Source of the DNA: Clostridium sp. CAG:413
GTDB taxonomy: Bacteria; Bacillota; Clostridia; Oscillospirales; Acutalibacteraceae
Length of the DNA stretch: 5,812 nt
Direction of reading: 5' to 3'
NCBI GenBank assembly: GCA_000431775.1
Contig: FR888217.1
Coordinates: 25,393 to 31,204, forward strand
Shown here piece by piece: positions 1-5,658 of this stretch (the stretch's first letter is position 1; every line of letters begins with the position of its first letter). Under the pieces are notes generated by a model. It was given only the letters and a program-made list of their open reading frames with translations. It had not been told where the DNA came from and ran no database searches. Made by a program: the position numbers and the translations under genes.

Positions 1-228
1 GCCCCCGTTCTCTGCCGTGAGCATATCGGCAAGCCCCTTGGTCGCCCTCGCAACGGTGTATTTATTCATCCTGTTTGCGCCGGCGCCCATAACGCCCCTC
101 ATGCCGCCCGTGCCGAATTCCAGCTCCTTATAGAACCTGTCCTCCAGCTCGGCTTTGTCGGTTATCGCCTCAAGCTCCGCCCTCGTTTCGCTGTCGAGGG
201 TCAACCAATATTCGTAATTATTCATCAT
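1..228 (-). CDS. pgcA: Phosphoglucomutase/phosphomannomutase (alpha-D-phosphohexomutase), N-terminal part
   Basis: Only the first 76 codons are inside the window; the gene runs off the left edge. The family interconverts hexose-1-phosphate and hexose-6-phosphate (glucose and/or mannose) in the cytosol through a phosphoserine enzyme. The visible part begins MMNNYEYWL and carries the family's N-terminal signature, FGTGGMRGVMGAGANRMN at residues 38-55, followed by a YTVARATKGLA helix. This matches the PgcA/YhxB branch, whose members are usually around 570 residues. The catalytic serine loop, metal site and sugar-specificity loop lie outside the window, so glucose versus mannose preference cannot be judged. 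The start is the first of two tandem ATGs (228), 8 nt from a GGAGG that sits in the last codons of the upstream mannosidase gene; the second ATG (225) would leave an 11-nt spacer. Only 3 nt separate the two genes, so co-transcription and translational coupling are likely. Confidence 0.88.
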   Translation of the reverse strand, partial: MMNNYEYWLTLDSETRAELEAITDKAELEDRFYKELEFGTGGMRGVMGAGANRMNKYTVARATKGLADMLTAENGG

Positions 229-231
229 ATT

Positions 232-3171
232 TCATGCCTCCGTTTCAAACCCGAGGGTGATAATTTCAAACGGCGAATACTCTATCGTATCCGCTTCGCC
301 CGTGACATCCTCAAGCATATTGAGCAGCTTTGCGCGGCGGGGCAGCCGCAGCTCCCCTCGCGCGCTGTTCTGCTCGCTCAGGCGCACGACAAGCATCCTG
401 CCGTCCTCCGAGAGCTTGACGGCCTGAAGCCAAAGGGGAGAGAAATCTCCGAGCTTCCACTCGATATCCGCCGCCCGCAGCGGGATATTATACTCAAACG
501 CCGCATCATTGACGCCCGCAGCAACAGCGTCGCCGCCGTGAGGCAATATCATATAGCAGAAGTCGTGCCTGCCCGTATCCGAGGTCGGGTCGGGTCGTAT
601 AGCGGCTCTGAGCAGCGAGAGCGAGGCGCAGGAATTCTCGGCGGAGACGCCGTATTTGCCCTGATTTATGACGGCTATGCCGCCGCCCTGCTCCGCCAGA
701 TCAAACCACTTGTGGTGGCAGACCTCAAATCTCGCCTGCTGCCAGCTCGTGTTTCGGTGAGTCTCTCTGCGGATAATGCCCGCCGAAGTGTCGCACAGCA
801 GCTCGCGGGTGAGCACGTTGCAGCCGAATTCGACCTTGGCAAGGCGGTGCTTCTCATTCCAATCAACTATATTCTCGACCTCAATGCCCCGTGAAGAGGC
901 AAACAGGCGTATCACACGCCGCCATACACTTTTTTCGGTGGCAAGGGTGCAGACAAACTCGGCGCATTCGCCGTCACCGTTGACAAAATGCAGCGGCTCC
1001 GTCACCCGAAGCTGCTCCTGCTTATCCTTATAGTTCGGCAGGATATCCCACGCGTCGTAGTTACCGGGGGTATCGTGATATATCTTCAATTTATTGAAAT
1101 CGCCCTTGACCCATTCACGGCGAAGCTCAAGGTCATAAAGCGACAGAATGCTGCCGTCGGGGGCGAATCTTATCCTGTAAAACGGCGTTGTGACCTCGCC
1201 GCCGTCACAGACTATGCCGCTGTCGGAGCACGAAGCCTTGACCCGAGCTGCGGAGAGGGCGGGCGCGTCGACCCTTGCAAAGCGGCCTTTAACGCCCTTG
1301 CGGGTGAACCTGCCGCCGTCGTCCGGGATGAATACGGGGTATTTGCGCTCGAAATTCAGCGTATTGAAGTACCCGCCGCTGCCGATGATCTCATTCAGCT
1401 CCCGCTCGATAAGCTCCAGATCTTCGATCGCGTCACGGTAAACTGGCGTGATATGGCTGCCTGGCAGGATATCGTGAAACTGATTTATCATCAGGCGTTT
1501 ATAGAGCGAACGCAGCCTCTCGGCGGGGTATTCGCCGCCGCTCAGCAGGCGTGCGGCCGAGATAAGCTCTGCGTCGCGGAAGAGGAATTCGAGCCTGCGG
1601 TTGCGCTCTTTTAGCTCGGATTTGGTGGTGAAGGTGCCTCGGTGCATCTCGAGGTAAAGCTCACCGTCCCAAACGGCAAGCTCTTTGTTATCCTTGAGAT
1701 TTCGCTCAAGGAACTCCGCCGCCGTCGTGTGGCGGGTCGCGGGCATTGCGGAGAGCTTCGGGAAGCGGTGCATAAGCTCGACCATCTCCTCGGTGGCTCC
1801 GCTGCCGCCGTCGCCGTAGCCGAACATTTGCAGTGTCTCGCCGCCGATATCCTTATCCTGATAAGCCTCCCAATTCGCCTCTATCTGGCTCGGCATATTC
1901 CACGCTATGAAATGGGTCGGGGGCACGCAGGCGCGCACCTCGGAGCCGTCAATGCCCCGCCAGATAAAATTATTGTGCGGGAAGCGGTTGGTGTCGTTCC
2001 AAGTGGACATTTTATTTGAAACAAAATAATCCGCGCCGCTCTTTTTGAGTATCTGCGGCAGTATCCAGCTGTTGCCGAATACGTCCGGCAGCCAGCAGTT
2101 ATTGACCGTTATGCCGAATTTCTCGCGGAAATACCGCTGACCGTAAAGACACTGGCGGATAAGGCTCTCCGCGGCGGGGATATTGCAGTCAGGCTCAACA
2201 TACATTGCGCCGACCGGCTCAAAACGTCCCTCGGCGACGCGCTTTTTAAGCTCCTCAAACACCTCGGGGTAGTATTTCTCGACCGTCTCGTAGGTATACG
2301 CCTGAGAATGGGCGTAGCAGAAATCGGGGTATTTATCCATAAGGCGCAGCTGGATGAGCACAGTCCGCAGATTCTTTTGAACGGCGTGGATCCTGCGCCA
2401 ATAATAAGCGATATCAAGGTGGGAATGGGCGACAAGCGCCACGCTGCCGTCGCCGTTATAATTTTTATTTGAGAATATGTGCGTTTCGATATACTCCGCT
2501 GCCCTGTCAATGTCGCAGTCGCGCACACCGTCGTAATCTATCAGGCACAGCGCCTTATCAAGCTCACGAATGACGAAATCGGAGAAGTCCTCGCCGAAAG
2601 CCCCGCTCTGAGCGGCGTCGTTCAGCAGCTCGATATCATAGACGAGCGACTGCACCTTTTCGTTGACCACGGCAAGGAAGCCGCCCTCGAATATCTGGCG
2701 GCAGCCCCTGACGCTCAGGCTTTCGGGGTTGCGCTCGTCATCGGGCTTCGAACGGTTATAGGCGGTTATCTCAAAATGCAGCCTGTCGCCGCTGATATAG
2801 TCCGAGAGGGCCAGGCGCTCGCGGTTAGGGTCGATACCGCCGACATAAGCGCCGTTGACCTTGACTATCATCTCGGCAGCGGTCCTGAGCAGGAAGCAAT
2901 ACCGCTTTCCTTTGAGCTGCTCCGGCAGATCGACATCGGCGGTGATGAACGCCGTGCCGTCGGGGGTGAAATACATGTCTCCCCTCCTGAGCGGGCGAGG
3001 CTCGTCGTCATAGAATTCAAAATTCATCTCGGAAACCTGCCGAGCCTCTCTGACGGTGAAGCTCGTTATCTCGTATTTCTCGCTGTAAATATGCCGCTTG
3101 AGCCAGCCGAAGCGCAGATCTATCCACTCCTGCGGCCTCATGCTCCTGCGTTCAACTTTAATATGCGCCAT
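232..3171 (-). CDS. GH38 alpha-mannosidase, cytoplasmic (Ams1/MAN2C1-like)
   Basis: A 979-residue retaining, metal-dependent glycoside hydrolase expected to release alpha-linked mannose from oligosaccharides. The layout fits the family: an N-terminal beta-rich domain (about 1-240), the catalytic domain (about 242-510), a helical middle domain (about 505-590) and a C-terminal beta-sandwich domain (about 655-975). Visible active-site motifs are HSHLDIAYYW (249-258, zinc ligands H251 and D253 by family analogy), WLPDVFGNSW (360-369, nucleophile and zinc ligand D363), FGYGDGGSGAT (450-460, D454 the likely acid/base), YLEMHRGTFTT (506-516) and NQFHDILPGSH (563-573, zinc ligand H566). All expected metal and catalytic residues are present and the length is normal, so it should be active. 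There is no signal peptide or membrane segment, which implies action on imported sugars in the cytosol. The ATG at 3171 has GAGG 7 nt upstream, overlapping the NifU stop codon. The family assignment is firm; the linkage preference (1,2, 1,3 or 1,6) cannot be read from the sequence. Confidence 0.96.
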   Translation of the reverse strand: MAHIKVERRSMRPQEWIDLRFGWLKRHIYSEKYEITSFTVREARQVSEMNFEFYDDEPRPLRRGDMYFTPDGTAFITADVDLPEQLKGKRYCFLLRTAAEMIVKVNGAYVGGIDPNRERLALSDYISGDRLHFEITAYNRSKPDDERNPESLSVRGCRQIFEGGFLAVVNEKVQSLVYDIELLNDAAQSGAFGEDFSDFVIRELDKALCLIDYDGVRDCDIDRAAEYIETHIFSNKNYNGDGSVALVAHSHLDIAYYWRRIHAVQKNLRTVLIQLRLMDKYPDFCYAHSQAYTYETVEKYYPEVFEELKKRVAEGRFEPVGAMYVEPDCNIPAAESLIRQCLYGQRYFREKFGITVNNCWLPDVFGNSWILPQILKKSGADYFVSNKMSTWNDTNRFPHNNFIWRGIDGSEVRACVPPTHFIAWNMPSQIEANWEAYQDKDIGGETLQMFGYGDGGSGATEEMVELMHRFPKLSAMPATRHTTAAEFLERNLKDNKELAVWDGELYLEMHRGTFTTKSELKERNRRLEFLFRDAELISAARLLSGGEYPAERLRSLYKRLMINQFHDILPGSHITPVYRDAIEDLELIERELNEIIGSGGYFNTLNFERKYPVFIPDDGGRFTRKGVKGRFARVDAPALSAARVKASCSDSGIVCDGGEVTTPFYRIRFAPDGSILSLYDLELRREWVKGDFNKLKIYHDTPGNYDAWDILPNYKDKQEQLRVTEPLHFVNGDGECAEFVCTLATEKSVWRRVIRLFASSRGIEVENIVDWNEKHRLAKVEFGCNVLTRELLCDTSAGIIRRETHRNTSWQQARFEVCHHKWFDLAEQGGGIAVINQGKYGVSAENSCASLSLLRAAIRPDPTSDTGRHDFCYMILPHGGDAVAAGVNDAAFEYNIPLRAADIEWKLGDFSPLWLQAVKLSEDGRMLVVRLSEQNSARGELRLPRRAKLLNMLEDVTGEADTIEYSPFEIITLGFETEA
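237..241 (-). promoter_or_regulatory. Shine-Dalgarno of the phosphohexomutase gene, inside the mannosidase 3' end
   Basis: On the minus strand this reads GGAGG, and it is part of the last codons of the mannosidase (ACG GAG GCA TGA). It stands 8 nt before the ATG at 228, which favours that ATG over the one at 225. Ribosomes finishing the mannosidase would cover this site, which fits coupled translation. Confidence 0.7.
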
Positions 3172-3180
3172 AAGCTCGCC

Positions 3181-3414
3181 TCACTTATCTTGAAAATACG
3201 GCTTCTTTCTGATGCCGACGACCCTGACCTTTTCGCCGAGGTCATGCTCTATGCGCTCCTCTATCCACGCAAGGCAGCGATCGAGTATCAGACACTTGGA
3301 GCATTCGCCCTGAAGCAGCACCGTGACCTCGCCGCCGTCACGGCCGACATAGGTTATCTCGCCGCCGTCGCCCTGAAGGCGTGGCCTTATGTATTCGTTG
3401 ATGTATTTCTCCAC
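3181..3414 (-). CDS. Small NifU C-terminal-domain (Nfu-type) Fe-S protein
   Basis: A 77-residue protein consisting only of the NifU C-terminal domain, which in this family binds an Fe-S cluster at a CxxC and passes it to target proteins. It shows YINEYIRPRLQGDGGEITYV (residues 4-23, the conserved IRPxLQxDGG signature), then DGGEVTVLLQGECSKC with the CxxC at C38 and C41, and an amphipathic helix (about 46-60). A third cysteine at C47 follows, an addition to the usual pair. I chose the GTG at 3414 as start: AAGGGG lies 7 nt upstream and the first residues align with stand-alone Nfu proteins of about 75 residues. The frame stays open upstream to a TTG at 3468, but that start has no Shine-Dalgarno, and the extra 18 codons contain a strong promoter. 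It is the first gene of the operon and lies 9 nt before the mannosidase. The family is clear; the reason for its linkage to a mannosidase is not. Confidence 0.9.
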   Translation of the reverse strand: MEKYINEYIRPRLQGDGGEITYVGRDGGEVTVLLQGECSKCLILDRCLAWIEERIEHDLGEKVRVVGIRKKPYFQDK

Positions 3415-3421
3415 GGTATCA

Positions 3422-3426
3422 CCCCT
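3422..3426 (-). promoter_or_regulatory. Shine-Dalgarno deciding the GTG start of the NifU gene
   Basis: The minus strand reads AGGGG with a 7-nt spacer to the GTG at 3414. Upstream of the alternative TTG at 3468 the sequence (atagctgattt) has no comparable site. The same AAGGGGTGAT-like wording recurs before the TTG start of the lipoprotein gene at 5103. Confidence 0.75.
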
Positions 3427-3436
3427 TAACGGTTTC

Positions 3437-3465
3437 AGTATATCATTAAATTCGCCGTCAATCAA
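3437..3465 (-). promoter_or_regulatory. Sigma-A-type promoter of the NifU-mannosidase-mutase operon
   Basis: On the minus strand there is a -35 element TTGATT (3465-3460), a 17-nt spacer, and a -10 element TATACT (3442-3437) preceded by TG one base upstream (3445-3444), making an extended -10. Transcription would start near 3430. The leader would be only about 16 nt, just enough to hold the AGGGG ribosome site before the GTG at 3414. The spacing is ideal and four of six bases match consensus at -35. No other promoter is evident in the 9-nt and 3-nt gaps downstream, so this one probably serves all three genes. Confidence 0.7.
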
Positions 3466-3512
3466 CAAAAAATCAGCTATTTTGCATTTTCCTCTTTAAT
3501 TATTTAAATTAA

Positions 3513-3537
3513 TATGATAAACTACAATTATAGGGAG
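3513..3537 (+). promoter_or_regulatory. Candidate promoter and ribosome site of nnr
   Basis: Two possible -10 hexamers lie upstream of nnr: TATGAT (3513-3518) and TACAAT (3523-3528), each one base off consensus. Neither has a good -35 at 16-18 nt, so the exact promoter is uncertain; the AT-rich stretch at 3495-3530 is where it should be. The ribosome site is AGGGAG (3532-3537), 7 nt before the ATG at 3545. The promoter would be divergent from the NifU operon promoter, with the two -10 regions about 70-80 nt apart. Confidence 0.4.
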
Positions 3538-3544
3538 TGAGGAA

Positions 3545-5092
3545 ATGTTTGTAGTAACAAGCAATCAAATGTATCAGGCGGAGTGCAGCGCCGTCAAGCG
3601 CGGCACCACCTTCCCAAAGCTGATGGAGGACGCCGGCTCAGCCTGCGCCGATATAATCAGAAAGAATTACTGCATCGGCAGGCAGACGCCCGCAAAGGTG
3701 CTGGTCATATGCGGCAAGGGCAAAAACGGCGGCGACGGCTTCGTTATAGCCCGCAGGCTGTGGGAATACGGCTGCCTCGTGACTGTAATGCTCGTCTGCG
3801 GAGAGCCGCAGGCCAAGGACGCAATCGACAATTTCCTGCTGCTTGAGAGCGCAGGGATAGACGTGATAAGATATAACGACGATCTCCCGCTTCACAGGGA
3901 GCTGATAAACTCAAGCGATATTATCGTTGACGCCGTATTCGGCACGGGCTTCTCGGGCAGGCTCGACCCCGACCTCTCAAGGCTCGCGAAGGCGGTCAAC
4001 TCCTCGGGCGCAAAGAAAGCGGCGGTCGATGTGCCGAGCGGCGCAAACTGCGACAGCGCCTCAATAGAGGGTGCGGTATTCAAAGCCGACCTGACCATTG
4101 CGATATCGGCATACAAGCCCATTCACATTATGAAGCCCTGCTGCGCCGTGTGCGGCAAAACAGTTATTGCGGATATCGGGATCGAGGACGAGGATTTCAA
4201 GGCGCTTGACAGTGTCGCCTGCCTGACCTATGACGCCCGCGACATAAAGAGAATGCTCCCGAAGCGCAAGCCCGTCTCAAACAAGGGCACCTACGGCCAC
4301 GCGCTGTGCGTTTGCGGCAGCATGAGGATGACGGGGGCGGCGTGCCTCGCCGTGGGCGGCGCTCTGCGTTGCGGCGCGGGTCTCGTGACGGCGGCGTTCC
4401 CCCAAAGCGCATATGCGGGCATTGCTCCGAAGCTCACCGAGCCGCTGCTGCTGCCGCTCGACTCAAACTTTGAGGGCACCTTCTCATTCAACGCCCTTGC
4501 GGATATATTCGAGGCCTCCAAAAGAGCCTCCGCCGTGCTGCTCGGCTGCGGCATCGGCTTCAACAAAGACACGACCCGTCTTACGCTCAATCTTATCAAA
4601 GAAATAAAGAAACCCGTCATCATCGACGCCGACGGCATAAATGCGCTGAGCACCAATATAGATATATTGAGAGAAGCTCAGGCGCCCGTAATACTCACCC
4701 CGCACCCCGGCGAAATGAGCCGTCTTTGCGGCAAGAGCATAGCCGAGATAGTGGCAAATCCCATTGCGGCGGCATACGAATTCTCGCGGGAATACGGCGT
4801 CACCGTCGTGCTCAAGGGCGCAAACACAATAGTCTGCGGCTGCGACCCGACAAGGATATATGTCAACCCCACCGGCAACGCAGGCCTCGCAAGGGGCGGC
4901 AGCGGCGACCTGCTCGCGGGCATGACCGTTTCGCTGCTCGCTCAGGGCATGAAGCCCTTTGAAGCCGCCGTATGCGCCGTCTATCTGCACGGCCTTTGCG
5001 CCGACGCAGTCGCTCAAAAGACCTCTATGAGGGGTATGCTGCCCTCCGACGTGCTGAATTACCTGCCCGAGTTCTTCTCAAAATTTGAATAA
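3545..5092 (+). CDS. nnr: Bifunctional NAD(P)H-hydrate epimerase / ADP-dependent NAD(P)H-hydrate dehydratase
   Basis: This metabolite-repair enzyme restores NADH and NADPH damaged by hydration. The N-terminal domain (YjeF_N type, about 1-220) epimerises R- and S-hydrates; the C-terminal domain (ribokinase-like, about 240-512) dehydrates the S form using ADP (ATP in some eukaryotes). At 515 residues it has the length of the E. coli fused protein. Epimerase motifs are GKGKNGGDGFVIARRL (57-72), VDAVFGTGFSG (128-138) and AVDVPSG (160-166). Dehydratase motifs are KGTYGHALCVCGS (247-259), PVIIDADGINALS (357-369), LTPHPGEMSRL (384-394), VVLKGANTIV (421-430) and NPTGNAGLARGGSGDLLAG (441-459), with D455 the expected catalytic aspartate. 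The protein carries 21 cysteines, many for a cytosolic enzyme, which fits an anaerobe. The ATG is supported by AGGGAG 7 nt upstream. It is transcribed away from the NifU operon and is probably co-transcribed with the lipoprotein gene 10 nt downstream. Confidence 0.96.
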   Translation: MFVVTSNQMYQAECSAVKRGTTFPKLMEDAGSACADIIRKNYCIGRQTPAKVLVICGKGKNGGDGFVIARRLWEYGCLVTVMLVCGEPQAKDAIDNFLLLESAGIDVIRYNDDLPLHRELINSSDIIVDAVFGTGFSGRLDPDLSRLAKAVNSSGAKKAAVDVPSGANCDSASIEGAVFKADLTIAISAYKPIHIMKPCCAVCGKTVIADIGIEDEDFKALDSVACLTYDARDIKRMLPKRKPVSNKGTYGHALCVCGSMRMTGAACLAVGGALRCGAGLVTAAFPQSAYAGIAPKLTEPLLLPLDSNFEGTFSFNALADIFEASKRASAVLLGCGIGFNKDTTRLTLNLIKEIKKPVIIDADGINALSTNIDILREAQAPVILTPHPGEMSRLCGKSIAEIVANPIAAAYEFSREYGVTVVLKGANTIVCGCDPTRIYVNPTGNAGLARGGSGDLLAGMTVSLLAQGMKPFEAAVCAVYLHGLCADAVAQKTSMRGMLPSDVLNYLPEFFSKFE

Positions 5093-5095
5093 GGG
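5091..5095 (+). promoter_or_regulatory. Shine-Dalgarno deciding the TTG start of the lipoprotein gene
   Basis: AAGGG begins inside the TAA stop codon of nnr and stands 7 nt before the TTG at 5103. An in-frame TTG at 5085 lies within nnr upstream of this site and would put MNKGDS in front of the natural MKK signal-peptide start, so 5103 is preferred. Confidence 0.7.
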
Positions 5096-5102
5096 TGATT
5101 CT

Positions 5103-5621
5103 TTGAAAAAGGCTTTTGCTCTCTTGGCAGCGGTCGCTCTGCTGATGACCGCAGGATGTAGAAAAGCCGCCACGACCCCGGGCACGCCGCCGACGGCGCC
5201 CGCAAGATTCTCCGCAAACGTCAAAGCGGTATTCGGCGAGGCAGAGATGACCGCCGTGTTAACCCGCAGCGGAGAAACGGATTACAGTCTCAAAATGCTG
5301 ACCCCCGAGATACTCGCGCCTCTGACCCTGCACTACACAGACGGCAAATGCGAGGTAGAGTATGACGAGCTGAAATTTGAAACGGATCTCACCAGATTCC
5401 CTCAAACGGAATTCGGCGCTCTGCTCACGGGCGCAATGACCTCGGTATGCGACGGGATCGACATCACCTCAGCCTGCGCCGACGGTGTATGGACCTACAC
5501 GGGCACGGGCGAGCGGGGCGTATTCACCCTCACCCAATCCGCCGAGAGCGGAGAATGGCTCGAATTCTCGGTCGAGGGCGCTCTGCTGCACGTTACGTTC
5601 AGCGATTTCAAAATTCAATAA
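5103..5621 (+). CDS. Small predicted lipoprotein, function unknown (possibly LolA-like fold)
   Basis: A 172-residue protein starting at TTG with a compact lipoprotein signal peptide: MKK, a hydrophobic core AFALLAAVALLM (residues 4-15) and the cleavage site TAG|C with the lipidated cysteine at C19. Threonine at the -3 position is tolerated but less usual than leucine. After lipidation comes a short Pro/Thr/Ala linker (about 22-36), then about 135 residues of alternating polar and hydrophobic stretches that look like consecutive beta strands (FSANVKAVFG, MTAVLTRSG, YSLKMLTP, LTLHYTDGKCEVEYDELKFE) and end VTFSDFKIQ. The pattern, in which strands wrap around a 'P-x-x-L-x-x-L' segment, resembles small LolA/LppX-type lipoproteins common in Clostridia; this is an inference from pattern only. 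Cysteines at about C84, C116 and C125 remain in the exposed domain. The gene begins 10 nt after nnr and is probably co-transcribed with it. No catalytic motif was recognised. Confidence 0.82.
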   Translation: MKKAFALLAAVALLMTAGCRKAATTPGTPPTAPARFSANVKAVFGEAEMTAVLTRSGETDYSLKMLTPEILAPLTLHYTDGKCEVEYDELKFETDLTRFPQTEFGALLTGAMTSVCDGIDITSACADGVWTYTGTGERGVFTLTQSAESGEWLEFSVEGALLHVTFSDFKIQ

Positions 5622-5651
5622 AAAAAGCGGCGGAGCTTGACGCTCTGCCGC
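5620..5651 (-). terminator. Rho-independent terminator of the Lrp/AsnC-family gene
   Basis: A 10-bp stem (5627-5636 pairing with 5642-5651, one G-T/A-C wobble position) closes a 5-base loop (5637-5641). Read on the minus strand, the hairpin is followed by seven T residues (5626-5620), a good intrinsic terminator, and it begins just after the stop codon at 5661-5659. The T-tract overlaps the TAA of the convergent lipoprotein gene. Read on the plus strand the hairpin is followed by seven A residues, so it should not terminate the lipoprotein transcript. Confidence 0.85.
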
Positions 5652-5658
5652 AAAAAAA

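Noticed and set aside
1190..1208. A 19-base sequence also found at 3323-3341, at first suggestive of a dispersed repeat
   Set aside because: Both copies encode the same short Asp-Gly-Gly-Glu-Val peptide in the same reading direction with the genome's favoured codons; similarity does not extend further, so coincidence is the simpler explanation.
988..1614. A 208-codon plus-strand open frame inside the mannosidase
   Set aside because: A shadow of the GH38 C-terminal region; no family signature.
2479..3429. A 316-codon plus-strand open frame opposite the mannosidase 5' end and the NifU gene
   Set aside because: It is antisense to two genes with clear family motifs, crosses their junction, and shows no recognisable domain. 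Long antisense frames are expected in G+C-rich coding sequence.
4484..5017. A 177-codon minus-strand open frame opposite nnr
   Set aside because: It mirrors the Nnr dehydratase domain, which carries all its catalytic motifs on the plus strand.
5085..5102. Earlier TTG start for the lipoprotein, overlapping nnr
   Set aside because: It lies upstream of the good AAGGG site and would add MNKGDS before a natural MKK signal-peptide start.
5627..5658. The hairpin as a bidirectional terminator also serving the lipoprotein gene
   Set aside because: On the plus strand the stem is followed by A7, not a U-tract; only the minus-strand reading fits an intrinsic terminator.
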